A DNA stretch of 54,888 bases from Actinomycetota bacterium (GTDB taxonomy: Bacteria > Actinomycetota > Acidimicrobiia > Acidimicrobiales > CAIXPF01), in assembly GCA_016870475.1 (NCBI GenBank), contig VGBO01000010.1, forward strand, positions 1 to 54,888, in the 5' to 3' direction. Made by a program: the position numbers and the translations under genes. Below, piece after piece: positions 1-7,502 of this stretch. The notes under the pieces were generated by a model, which searched no databases, was not told the origin of the DNA, and saw only the letters and a list, made by a program, of their open reading frames with translations. Numbering within the stretch: position 1 is the first letter of the stretch; every line of letters starts with the position of its first letter.

Positions 1-475
1 CGTAGTTCTCGTTCGGCGCCGCCGCGGTGCTCGTCGACCCGTCGAGGAACAGCAGCATCGCCGCGTCGGTCGTCATCTCCTGCAACAACGTGCGGAAATC
101 GCCGAGCGCGTGGCGGCGGAGCCGTGACAGGTAGCGGGCAAAGGGCGCTGGGAACTTCACCACACCGAACGACACGGCGAAGTGGTCGTGCCAGAACCAC
201 GCCATCGACTCCACGAGCGGCCGTGGACTCTTGGTCAGCGCGCCGAACCAGCCGTCGAGGATGCCGAGTGCCTGCTGCTGCCGTTCGTCGGGGTCGTTGG
301 AGTAGGTCGCCGTCGACCACGGGTCGGGCGCTGCAGCCACACCGTGCGCATCGGGCGACGTGAGCTCGTCGACCCAACGCGCCGCACCGAGGCCGACCGC
401 ACGATCGAGTCCACCGGGAGCGAACCCGAAGGTCGCCCGGCGCCCGAGTGCAGCGATGTCCGCAGTGCTCGACAT
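1..475 (-). CDS. DUF1800 family protein, N-terminal part (runs off left edge)
   Basis: Not in the ORF track because it has no stop in the window. Translating the minus strand from the ATG at 475 gives 158 residues. The start reads ALGRRATFGF, the middle AWFWHDHFAV, and the end LFLDGSTS followed by NENY. These match the DUF1800 signatures (RRATFG near the start, FWHNHF, LD-G, PNENYAREL). Family members are often periplasmic or secreted and sit beside DUF1501 proteins; their biochemical role is not established. No signal peptide is visible at this start. A purine-rich GGAAGGGAGCGG lies upstream as a possible ribosome binding site. The C-terminal half and any DUF1501 partner lie beyond position 1. 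Confidence 0.85.
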   Translation of the reverse strand, partial: MSSTADIAALGRRATFGFAPGGLDRAVGLGAARWVDELTSPDAHGVAAAPDPWSTATYSNDPDERQQQALGILDGWFGALTKSPRPLVESMAWFWHDHFAVSFGVVKFPAPFARYLSRLRRHALGDFRTLLQEMTTDAAMLLFLDGSTSTAAAPNENY

Positions 476-498
476 GATCGGTGACCGCTCCCTTCCTG

Positions 499-531
499 CG
501 ACGTTACCGGTACCGTTCCCCGCGACGTTAC
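499..531. repeat. Direct repeat CGACGTTAC, 24 bp apart, in the DUF1800 promoter region
   Basis: The nonamer CGACGTTAC occurs at 499-507 and 523-531. On the minus strand each copy contains TAACGT, a match to the TANNNT -10 hexamer used throughout the window. It could be two tandem promoters or a two-site regulator binding element for the DUF1800 gene that starts at 475. The rest of the 476-574 spacer shows no gene. Confidence 0.4.
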
Positions 532-574
532 GGTGCCGGGGTAAGGCGTTCGTGAGAAGTCGGTGAGGACGCGG

Positions 575-1906
575 TCAGGACCAATGCACCCGGGCGAGGC
601 ACGACGTCGTGCAGTACCACACGTCGTGGTCGTCGCCCGCGGTCAGGAACATCCCGTTCCCGACGCGTGAACCGGTGCGGACACGATCGATCAGTTCGCC
701 CGACGCGAGGTCGACGACGATCAGATCGTCGAACCCGTCGTCGGTGAAGTCGTTCGTGACGAGCTCACCGGAATCGGGGAACACGACCGGTTGCATGACC
801 GGGCGGACGTCGAGCGCCCACCGGACCTCGAGTTCGGGGCCCGACGTGTCGACGCCGGCGAGACCTCCCTGCACCGAATCCCACACGACTGCGGTCGACC
901 ACTCGGGCACGTGCACGGGCGGCGAGACGATGCCGCCACCCGGTGTGCCGAATGGTTCGATCGCACGCACGTCGCTCGGATCGTCGAGGTCGAGCCGCAA
1001 CAGCCGCAACGCACCGGACCACGGGGCAGGCAGTCGCCACGACACCGCGCGCCCCGGCGGCTCCTCGAACCGGCCGTTCGGCAGCGTGCCGTGGATCCGT
1101 CGCACCGACCACACGTCGCCGCAGTCGAGTACCCAGCACGCCCCATCGGCGATGCAACCGTCCCACGCGAGACCGGTGTCGTCACCGGCGTGGCGGTACC
1201 GGGCCCGCCAGTCGTCGACGACGAGCTCCCCGCCGTCGACCGCGACCCGCCACACGTGCTCGGTGCCGGGCACGTAGACCCGTTCGACACCGTCATCGCC
1301 GATGTCGGCGGCGATGCGTCCCATCGAACCCTCGGGAAGGGTGAGCGACCCGATCACCTCGAGTGAACCCGCCGCGAGTCGGGTCAACGTCGTGCCGCCC
1401 TGCCCCTCGAGGCGGAGATCCTTCGTGAGCAACGACCCGTCCGCGAGGACGAGCAGCCCGTTGTGGCTGCGATCGATCGGCAGCGCACGCTCGGTGAGCA
1501 CCGACAGGTCTGTCGGATCGAGGCGGTGCACGAACGACCCGTTCACGTGCACGATCGAACCGTCGGCGTGCGCGAGCACCGCACCACACCACACGTGTGC
1601 ACCGCAGGGCAGCTCCGGCGAGGTCGCCAGCGGTTCGAGGGAGTCGGGGTCGAGGCGCTGCACCCACCCGAACGGTGGCGGTCCGCTGAACGCGGCCATC
1701 GTCCCCCCGACGAACCACTCTCCGGGGTCGCGCCGCACCACCATCACGTTCCACCGGTCGTTGCGCCGGAACTTCACCGATGCCGTGCGCGACGCCGCGT
1801 CGAGTCGTCCGTGTGCCGCCTTCTGCCGCCTGTTCCCGCCGCATTCCACCGGCCACGGCGACGGCCAGTAGCCCGAATGCGGTGTCGAACGATCGAGTGC
1901 GGTCAC
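575..1906 (-). CDS. Conserved beta-propeller-like protein of unknown function
   Basis: The ORF is open to 2011, but the GTG at 1906 is preferred: it has a TACGCT hexamer 8 bases upstream and leaves the divergent gene its own promoter. This gives 443 residues. The chain has repeated short beta blocks with DG and LDP/LDLDDP turns (for example VLADGSLLTKDL, VYVPGTEHVWRV, GELVTNDFTDDGFDD), the usual look of NHL/SMP-30/PQQ-type propellers. Several Trp and Cys residues are scattered, and no catalytic motif or signal peptide is recognised. A soluble binding or scaffold protein is the most that can be said. Alternative starts exist between 1906 and about 1750. Confidence 0.7.
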   Translation of the reverse strand: MTALDRSTPHSGYWPSPWPVECGGNRRQKAAHGRLDAASRTASVKFRRNDRWNVMVVRRDPGEWFVGGTMAAFSGPPPFGWVQRLDPDSLEPLATSPELPCGAHVWCGAVLAHADGSIVHVNGSFVHRLDPTDLSVLTERALPIDRSHNGLLVLADGSLLTKDLRLEGQGGTTLTRLAAGSLEVIGSLTLPEGSMGRIAADIGDDGVERVYVPGTEHVWRVAVDGGELVVDDWRARYRHAGDDTGLAWDGCIADGACWVLDCGDVWSVRRIHGTLPNGRFEEPPGRAVSWRLPAPWSGALRLLRLDLDDPSDVRAIEPFGTPGGGIVSPPVHVPEWSTAVVWDSVQGGLAGVDTSGPELEVRWALDVRPVMQPVVFPDSGELVTNDFTDDGFDDLIVVDLASGELIDRVRTGSRVGNGMFLTAGDDHDVWYCTTSCLARVHWS

Positions 1907-1914
1907 GGCGGCGG

Positions 1915-1930
1915 AGCGTACCGGTAGCGT
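1915..1930. promoter_or_regulatory. Nested divergent -10 hexamers
   Basis: Reading left, TACGCT (1920-1915) lies 8 bases before the GTG at 1906. Reading right, TAGCGT (1925-1930) lies 8 bases before the ATG at 1939. Only CCGG separates the two hexamers, so both genes appear to be transcribed leaderless from one 16-base core. Confidence 0.6.
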
Positions 1931-1938
1931 CCCGTCGC

Positions 1939-2841
1939 ATGGACCTCCACCTCGCCGCCCGCCGCCTCGGCGCCGCTCTCGAACCCTTCGTCGGATCGGT
2001 GTTCTTCGCACCAGAGGTGCACGCCGCCTACGAAGCCGTCGGGTTCGACCCGAGTCCGGGACTGTTCAACGGCGTCGCAGCGCCGGAGATGTGCGCCTAC
2101 TTCACGAGCCGCGGCTCCCTCATGGGCGACGTCCCCGGCGAGGTCGTCGCGGCAACCTTCGCCGTGTTCCGCCCACAGATGGTCGTCGACGCCGTCACCG
2201 CCGGCCGTACCCGCATCGCCATGCCTGCACTCCGGGTCATCCGCCACGACGCCGCGGTCGCTGCGCTCCGCCGCATTCTCGGAGCGCGGCCCGACGGGGT
2301 CGACGTGGTACGCGACCTGCTCGGGCGCGCCGCGGCGACGCTGCGACCCGAAGGACGGGCGCTCTACGCAGGTGTGCTCGCCGTCCCCCTCGACGACGAT
2401 CCGCTCGCCACTGCGTGGCAGCTCGGCGAGCAGCTCCGCGAGTTCCGTGGCGACGCGCACACCGCCGCGTGGACCGCCGCCGGATTCGACGCCACCGAGA
2501 TCGGCATCCTCACCGAGCTCTACTGGGGACTGCGCCCCTACACCTACACCCGGACCCGCGGTTGGACCCCTGCCGAACACGAGGCAGCCATCGACCGATT
2601 GCGCACCCGGGGCCTCGTCGACGGCGATGCGTTCACCGACGCCGGACGAACCGCTCGAGAGGCCGTCGAGGAGGCGACCGACCGGCAGGTCCGACCCGCG
2701 CTGGACGCGCTCGGCGCCGACCTCGACCATCTGCTCGACGTGCTCGGCCGCTGGTCCGCGGCCGTACGTGCTGCGGGCTGTTACCCGGCCACCGGCCCGC
2801 ACGAGCCCGCCGTTCAGGCCCGTTCGACCCCGCTCCTCTAG
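1939..2841 (+). CDS. SCO6745/SalK-like helix-turn-helix family protein
   Basis: 300 residues. The ORF opens at 1780, but the ATG at 1939 fits the family N-terminus (MDLHLAARRLGAALEPFVGS) and has TAGCGT 8 bases upstream. The family hallmark near residues 25-60, aromatic VFFAPEVHAAYEAVGF followed by YFTSRGSLMGDV, is intact. A late stretch (TELYWGLRPYTYTRT, then ERLRTRGLVDGDAFT-like) looks like a winged-helix segment. Members of this actinobacterial group are annotated after Streptomyces SCO6745 and SalK of salinomycin clusters, and their activity is unknown. It ends with TAG, which also forms the -10 of the next gene. Confidence 0.75.
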   Translation: MDLHLAARRLGAALEPFVGSVFFAPEVHAAYEAVGFDPSPGLFNGVAAPEMCAYFTSRGSLMGDVPGEVVAATFAVFRPQMVVDAVTAGRTRIAMPALRVIRHDAAVAALRRILGARPDGVDVVRDLLGRAAATLRPEGRALYAGVLAVPLDDDPLATAWQLGEQLREFRGDAHTAAWTAAGFDATEIGILTELYWGLRPYTYTRTRGWTPAEHEAAIDRLRTRGLVDGDAFTDAGRTAREAVEEATDRQVRPALDALGADLDHLLDVLGRWSAAVRAAGCYPATGPHEPAVQARSTPLL

Positions 2842-2844
2842 GCT
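2839..2844 (+). promoter_or_regulatory. -10 hexamer TAGGCT built on the upstream stop codon
   Basis: TAGGCT ends 6 bases before the GTG start at 2851. Its first three bases are the TAG stop of the SCO6745-like gene. Confidence 0.5.
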
Positions 2845-2850
2845 TCCCCC

Positions 2851-4218
2851 GTGCAGGGCGGCCGACCGGAGCGCAAGGCGACCTCCACGTCGAACTTCGG
2901 CGTGTCCCGCCGTGAGAACCACGACGCGAGCGGGTTCTACGAGCGGTTCGTCGCCCCTGAGGTCTCGAGTGACGACACGGTGCAGGCCGCCGTCGACGTC
3001 GACTGCATCCACGTGCACGACGCCCGGTCGATGACGCAACTCCCCGACGCGAGCGTGGCGCTCGTCGTCACGTCGCCTCCGTACTTCGCGGGCAAGGCGT
3101 ACGAGGAAGCGCTCGGGCAGGGAGCCGTACCGGCGAGCTACGCCGAGTACCTCACCATGCTCGAGGACGTGTTCGCCGAATGCGTGCGCGTCCTCGAACC
3201 CGGTGGACGCATCGCCGTCAACGTCGCCAACCTCGGTCGAAAGCCGTTCCGCTCGCTCACCGCAGACGTCACGACGATCCTGCAGGACCGGTTGCGCCTC
3301 CTGCTGCGCGGCGAGGTCGTCTGGGTGAAGGCCCGTGGTGCATCGGGGAACTGCGCCTGGGGTTCGTTCCAGCGACCCACGAACCCGGTACTGCGCGACC
3401 TCACCGAACGCGTCGTGATCGCATCGAAGGGCAGGTTCGACCGGGCGGTTCCGGCGCGGCGGCGGGCCGAGCGCGGGCTCCCGCACGAGCACAGCCTCAC
3501 CCGCGACGAGTTCATGGACGCGACGACCGACCTGTGGGAGATCGCACCCGAGAGCGCGACCCGGGTCGGCCACCCTGCCCCGTTCCCCGTCGAACTGCCC
3601 GAACGGCTCATCCACCTCTACACCTACCGGGGCGACGTCGTCCTCGACCCGTTCATGGGGTCCGGCAGCACGGCGGTCGCAGCGGTGCGCACCGGCCGGC
3701 ACTACGTCGGTTTCGACCTCGACGCGACCTACGTCACCGCGGCCGAGGAGCGGGTCCTAGCGGAGCGTGCCCGCGTCGCGCTCGACGACACCGCACCCGG
3801 CGGTGACCCCGACGGCCCGGCTGCACGCGAACACGCGGCGGCACGCCTCACCGACGCCGGGTGGAGCGAGGTCACCCGAGGGCCGTCGCTGCCCGGACAG
3901 ATCGAGATCGACCTCGCAGCGCGTGACCGGAGCGGCCGGACCTGGCTGTTCGACGTGTGCGGCGGGTTCACCGCCGTCCGACCGGGGCTCGCCCGGCCCG
4001 ACACGTTCTGGAAGGCGCTCGGCCGCGCCGCCCTCGTACGTGCCGCCCGGCCCGGCGCCCCCTACGTGCTCCTCACCACGGCGCTTCCGGGCGGGGCCAG
4101 CAGGGCGACGCTCGGGGCGGTCGTCGGCACCGGGCCGAGCCACAGCGTGCGCGACGTCGTCGTGCTCACCGAACCCGCCGACCTCGCCCGCCTCGCAGCC
4201 CACGCAGCGGGCGGCTGA
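2851..4218 (+). CDS. Beta-class DNA methyltransferase with C-terminal nuclease-like domain
   Basis: 455 residues from a leaderless GTG. Motif IV TSPPY is at residues 74-78 and motif I DPFMGSGST at 266-274. This order (IV before I) defines the beta class; the SPPY form is found in N4-cytosine and some N6-adenine enzymes. A large insert at about 160-250 may hold the target-recognition region. Residues about 325-455 are not part of a normal methyltransferase. The stretch IEIDLAARDRSGRTWLFDVC resembles the core of a PD-(D/E)XK fold, but Cys stands where the catalytic Lys is expected. No separate restriction enzyme gene is adjacent, so it behaves as an orphan methyltransferase. Target sequence and role are unknown. 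Confidence 0.85.
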   Translation: MQGGRPERKATSTSNFGVSRRENHDASGFYERFVAPEVSSDDTVQAAVDVDCIHVHDARSMTQLPDASVALVVTSPPYFAGKAYEEALGQGAVPASYAEYLTMLEDVFAECVRVLEPGGRIAVNVANLGRKPFRSLTADVTTILQDRLRLLLRGEVVWVKARGASGNCAWGSFQRPTNPVLRDLTERVVIASKGRFDRAVPARRRAERGLPHEHSLTRDEFMDATTDLWEIAPESATRVGHPAPFPVELPERLIHLYTYRGDVVLDPFMGSGSTAVAAVRTGRHYVGFDLDATYVTAAEERVLAERARVALDDTAPGGDPDGPAAREHAAARLTDAGWSEVTRGPSLPGQIEIDLAARDRSGRTWLFDVCGGFTAVRPGLARPDTFWKALGRAALVRAARPGAPYVLLTTALPGGASRATLGAVVGTGPSHSVRDVVVLTEPADLARLAAHAAGG

Positions 4219-4234
4219 GGCCCACGGCGGACGT

Positions 4235-4897
4235 TCAGGCCCCGCCGCCCGTCAACCCGGCGAACCGGGCGGGGTCGAACTCGATGAAGGTCGCCTCGGC
4301 CAGAACGAAGACCCCGTCATCACCGCTGCCCGTGCAGCCGACGATCAGCCTCCGTCCCTGACGGTCGAGCAGCCGTGCGCGGAACTCGACCGGCACGCCC
4401 ATCGGCGCCCCGGCGACCAGACGGATCCGCAGCTCACCGGTGAACGCGACCGTCTGCAACGTCGGCATCAGCGCAGCCATCGCCTCGTCGACGATCGCCG
4501 CGACCACACCACCGTGCACCCGGGCCGGTGGGCCCTCGAACGGTGCGGTGAGCGTGAGTCTCGTCACCGCCTCGTCGCCTTCACGATGGTGCGACGCCCC
4601 CATCCCGAAGGGGTTGTACACGCCGCCCACCAATGACCCCGGGTCGAAGTGGATGACCTCACCGTCGCCCGGCGGTTCGGGCATGCGGCCGGTGAGCCGG
4701 AAGTGCTCCCAGCGCTCGTTCCCGCTCATGTCGGTGCTCTTGTCGCGCACCCGGGCGGTCTCGGCCTCCGCCGACAGGGGTTCGAGCACCTCTGCGATGC
4801 GGGCGAGCAACTCCGGTTCCAGCACCCGGCCCGCAACCGCGTTGCCGAGGCGGCGCACCGCGGCGGCCGCACGTCGTCGATCGTCGTCGAGGATCAC
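4235..4897 (-). CDS. PaaI-type hotdog acyl-CoA thioesterase
   Basis: 220 residues from a GTG at 4897 that has TAGCCT 8 bases upstream; the ORF track start at 4966 would run through the divergent promoter. The C-terminal 120 residues carry the hotdog signature VHGGVVAAIVDEAMA followed by beta strands (FTGELRIRLVAGAP, FRARLLDRQGRRLIV), the pattern of PaaI/YbgC-like thioesterases that hydrolyse acyl- or aryl-CoA. The N-terminal ~100 residues are helical and charged (LEPLSAEAETARV) and are typical of longer actinobacterial members. Its substrate cannot be read from the sequence. Convergent with the methyltransferase, 16 bases apart. Confidence 0.85.
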   Translation of the reverse strand: MILDDDRRRAAAAVRRLGNAVAGRVLEPELLARIAEVLEPLSAEAETARVRDKSTDMSGNERWEHFRLTGRMPEPPGDGEVIHFDPGSLVGGVYNPFGMGASHHREGDEAVTRLTLTAPFEGPPARVHGGVVAAIVDEAMAALMPTLQTVAFTGELRIRLVAGAPMGVPVEFRARLLDRQGRRLIVGCTGSGDDGVFVLAEATFIEFDPARFAGLTGGGA

Positions 4898-4905
4898 GGG
4901 CGCCG

Positions 4906-4923
4906 AGGCTAGGTCAGTAGCGT
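4906..4923. promoter_or_regulatory. Divergent leaderless promoters
   Basis: TAGCCT on the minus strand (4911-4906) is 8 bases from the GTG at 4897. TAGCGT on the plus strand (4918-4923) is 8 bases from the ATG at 4932. Six bases separate the hexamers. Confidence 0.6.
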
Positions 4924-4931
4924 CCCCGCCG

Positions 4932-5555
4932 ATGAACGACGACTGGGCCGCCTGGCGGGCACGCACCGACCTCGACGCCTACGACCGGCGCTGGGAGCAG
5001 CTCGCCCGCGACGGCGCGAACCCCCACGGCGAGGCCGACCGTGTCGAGGAACTCCTCCCCGGCGGCGGTGGTCGGGTGCTCGACGCCGGCTGCGGTACCG
5101 GGCGTGTGGCGATCGAGCTCGCCCGACGCGGCCACCACGCCGTCGGTACCGACCTCGACGCCGACATGCTCGAACGCGCCCGACGCAAGGCCCCCGACCT
5201 GCAGTGGGTCGAGGCCGACCTCGCCACGCTCGACCTCGGGGAGACCTTCGACTTCGTCGTGCTCGCCGGCAACGTCGTCCGGTTCGTCGCCACGGCGGAC
5301 CGGGGCGCCGCCGTGCATCGTGCCGCTGCACACGTCGCGCCGGGCGGCCGACTGCTCGTCGGGTTCCAGCTCGTCCCCGGCGGACCGACGGTCGAGGACC
5401 ACCTCGGATGGTGCGCCGAGGCGGGCCTGCAGGTCGAACGCCTCGACGCCACCTGGGACGGTGCCCCCTACGCCGAGGGCGACTACGTCGTGGCCCAGCA
5501 CGTCCGGCCGCTCAGACCTCCATCGGGAGCGACGGATCGGCCGCCCACTCGTTGA
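4932..5555 (+). CDS. Class I SAM-dependent methyltransferase
   Basis: 207 residues starting MNDDWAAWR, 8 bases after TAGCGT. Motif I is VLDAGCGTGRVAIEL (about residues 50-64), with the acidic loop GTDLDADMLERAR binding the SAM ribose, motif II-like FDFVVLAGNVV, and GGRLLVGFQL. This is the Methyltransf_25/UbiE-like fold. The substrate is unknown. Its last 44 bases overlap, tail to tail, the end of the rhodanese gene on the other strand. Confidence 0.85.
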   Translation: MNDDWAAWRARTDLDAYDRRWEQLARDGANPHGEADRVEELLPGGGGRVLDAGCGTGRVAIELARRGHHAVGTDLDADMLERARRKAPDLQWVEADLATLDLGETFDFVVLAGNVVRFVATADRGAAVHRAAAHVAPGGRLLVGFQLVPGGPTVEDHLGWCAEAGLQVERLDATWDGAPYAEGDYVVAQHVRPLRPPSGATDRPPTR

Positions 5556-6360
5556 GCGAGTTGTCGTACACCGCCACGTCGCTGCGGCCCAGACGGAACA
5601 ACGTGAACGCGTCGGCCGAGGCTGCGACCCCACCACCGCAGTAGGCGATCACCCGACCGGTGCCCGTCACGTCGAACATCGACTGCAGTTCGTCGAGGGG
5701 GCGGAACCGGTTCGTCGTCGGGTCGACGAGCTCGACCGCCGCGACGTTCGCCGACCCGGGGATCCGTCCCGGACGGGCGTAGTTCTGCACCTCACCGCGG
5801 TGCTGTGCCCCGTCGAGCGCGTTCACCACGCACGTCGCGCCGTCGCCGATCGCGGCGAGGACCTCGTCTCGGCCGACGAACAACCCGGCCCGGGGGCGCG
5901 GGGTGAGGGTCGCCGCAGGGAAGGTTGCGACCTCGGTCGATACCGCGCCACCCGACGCCTGCCACGCCGTCCACCCGCCGTCGAGCACCGCCGCCGTGTC
6001 GACCCCGCACGCCCGCAGCATCCACCACACCCGTGACGCCCACATGCCCGGTCCACGGTCGTAGAGCACGATCCGGTCGCCGTCGCCCACGCCCAGACGG
6101 CCGAGCGCTGCGCACACGTGGTCGGCGCCGGGGAACGTGAAGCGAAGCTTCGCCGACGTGTCCGACAGGTCCTCCTGCAGGTCCACGAACATCGACCCCG
6201 GCACGTGGCCCGCCTCCCAGTCCGGGCGGGCGCTCTGCACGCGGAGCCCACCGCCGTCACGGGGGACGAGGTGCACGGTGCACTCGAGCACGCGCAGGTC
6301 GGGGGCGCCGAGTTCGGCGGCCAGCCATTCGGGGGCAACGAGCGGTTCCATGCCGATCAT
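5512..6360 (-). CDS. Two-domain rhodanese (3-mercaptopyruvate/thiosulfate sulfurtransferase type)
   Basis: 282 residues with two rhodanese domains. The N-terminal domain (about 1-135, DWEAGHVPGSMFVDL, VLYDRGPGMWASR) has Asp-Arg in place of the active-site Cys and is the inactive scaffold. The C-terminal domain (about 150-282) ends in YCGGGVAASA with catalytic Cys at about 241. The CGGGVAA loop is closer to SseA/3-mercaptopyruvate enzymes than to the CRKG loop of classic thiosulfate enzymes. The start ATG at 6360 overlaps the upstream stop as ATGA, so it is probably translationally coupled to the 97-residue protein before it. Confidence 0.88.
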   Translation of the reverse strand: MIGMEPLVAPEWLAAELGAPDLRVLECTVHLVPRDGGGLRVQSARPDWEAGHVPGSMFVDLQEDLSDTSAKLRFTFPGADHVCAALGRLGVGDGDRIVLYDRGPGMWASRVWWMLRACGVDTAAVLDGGWTAWQASGGAVSTEVATFPAATLTPRPRAGLFVGRDEVLAAIGDGATCVVNALDGAQHRGEVQNYARPGRIPGSANVAAVELVDPTTNRFRPLDELQSMFDVTGTGRVIAYCGGGVAASADAFTLFRLGRSDVAVYDNSLNEWAADPSLPMEV

Positions 6361-6650
6361 TCTGGCGTGGCGGACGCGCCCTCGCCGCGTCGCTCCGCTG
6401 CGGCGATCACCCGTTCCATCTCCTCGAGCTGCAACGGATCACGCAGGCTCAGCAGAGCGGCGTAGAACCGGATACCCCGGGGGGTTCCCTGCACGCGCAC
6501 CGGGATCCGTTCCGAGAGGTCGAGGTCGTAGTTCTTCGGAATGTCCACCGACTCGATGCCGGCCTCCCGAAGGTCCGCCTCCGTCGCCGGGAGCTCACCA
6601 CCGCCGTAGAAGTACAGATCGGCGTCGACGAAGAACGTGAACTCGGCCAT
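6357..6650 (-). CDS. Conserved hypothetical protein, 97 residues
   Basis: The ATG at 6650 (MAEFTFFVDAD) has a good GGAGG five bases upstream, better than the ORF-track start at 6671. The chain is soluble and acidic, with YFYGGGELPATEADLREAG and a helical C-terminus (LEEMERVIAAAERR). No known domain is recognised. It lies between an SDR paralog and the rhodanese gene, coupled to the latter by ATGA, which suggests a joint function with sulfurtransfer, but this is only context. Confidence 0.7.
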   Translation of the reverse strand: MAEFTFFVDADLYFYGGGELPATEADLREAGIESVDIPKNYDLDLSERIPVRVQGTPRGIRFYAALLSLRDPLQLEEMERVIAAAERRGEGASATPE

Positions 6651-6682
6651 CGGTCCTCCGGGTGCGACCACCCGGCGTCGGG

Positions 6683-6688
6683 GGCCTA
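6683..6688 (-). promoter_or_regulatory. -10-like TAGGCC built on the SDR stop codon
   Basis: On the minus strand the SDR ends in TAG and continues as TAGGCC. A 32-base leader with GGAGG follows, then the ATG at 6650. The last base deviates from TANNNT. Confidence 0.35.
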
Positions 6689-7417
6689 GCGGTTCGGGAC
6701 GGTGACGACCTCGCCGAACCGGCGATCGTCACGCACGAGCGCCACGATCGCCGCAACCAGGTCCTCCACGTGCAGTCTGGCCGCCAACGGGAGGCGACGG
6801 CCCACTCGGACCGCCCCAGCCGGATGCACCGCCACGCCCGACCGGTCCGGGTCGGCGAGCCCGGGGCACACGACGTTCACCCGAACGCCGTGCGATCCCG
6901 ACAGCGGCGCGCATGCCCGGGTGAAGCTGACCACCGCCGCCTTCGCAGCCGCGTGCACCGGATCGGACGGCAACGGGTCGAGGCTGTCCGCCGTCACCGT
7001 GTTCACCACGACCCCGCCGCGACCCTCCATGATCGACAGCGCCAGTCGCGTCGCCTCGAGCAACGCCGTCACCTGGGCGTCGATCACGTGGCCGACCCGC
7101 GCGAGTGACGCATCGGCCAAGCCGCCCGCCCCCGGGATCGGGGTCGGGTGGTTGCACACCACGTCGACACGGCCCTCGGCGGCCGAGACCTCGGCGAAAG
7201 CATGGGCGACATCGACCGTGTCGGCGGTGTCGACGAGGCGAGGCACCGCCCGCGCGCCTGCCGCACGAACGGCCGCCGCCACCGCGACGAGCCCCTCGGC
7301 GTCGTTGTCGAACAGCGCCACCACCGCGGCGCCGGCCTCGGCGAGCGCCACGGCGACCGCGGCACCGACCTCGGTCGCCGCGCCCGTGACGATGCTCACC
7401 GCGCCGACGAAACCCAC
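6686..7417 (-). CDS. Short-chain dehydrogenase/reductase paralog lacking the catalytic Tyr
   Basis: 243 residues from a GTG at 7417 with TAGATA 7 bases upstream. The Rossmann glycine motif TGAATEVG (about 12-19) and the helix after it are SDR-like, and the C-terminal RVNVVCPGLADP matches the family. The YxxxK site reads HAAAK, so His replaces Tyr, and the usual Ser-Ser strand reads VNTVTADS. An oxidoreductase using standard SDR chemistry is therefore doubtful. It may bind NAD(P) or a ligand, or use another mechanism. It ends in TAG just before the 97-residue gene. Confidence 0.75.
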   Translation of the reverse strand: MGFVGAVSIVTGAATEVGAAVAVALAEAGAAVVALFDNDAEGLVAVAAAVRAAGARAVPRLVDTADTVDVAHAFAEVSAAEGRVDVVCNHPTPIPGAGGLADASLARVGHVIDAQVTALLEATRLALSIMEGRGGVVVNTVTADSLDPLPSDPVHAAAKAAVVSFTRACAPLSGSHGVRVNVVCPGLADPDRSGVAVHPAGAVRVGRRLPLAARLHVEDLVAAIVALVRDDRRFGEVVTVPNR

Positions 7418-7502
7418 GCGGGACTATCTACCAGCCGCCGCGCGTCAGGCGGTGGACCCTCCCGGCCACGGTCGCCCCGGCGGGCTTCGCCGGGTCGGTC
7501 GG

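Noticed and set aside
1903-3702. 599-residue minus-strand ORF
   Set aside because: Antisense to the SCO6745-like and methyltransferase genes, whose motifs are clear on the plus strand.
4440-4931. 5' extension of the SAM methyltransferase ORF
   Set aside because: Antisense to the thioesterase; the ATG at 4932 follows a -10 and matches the domain start.
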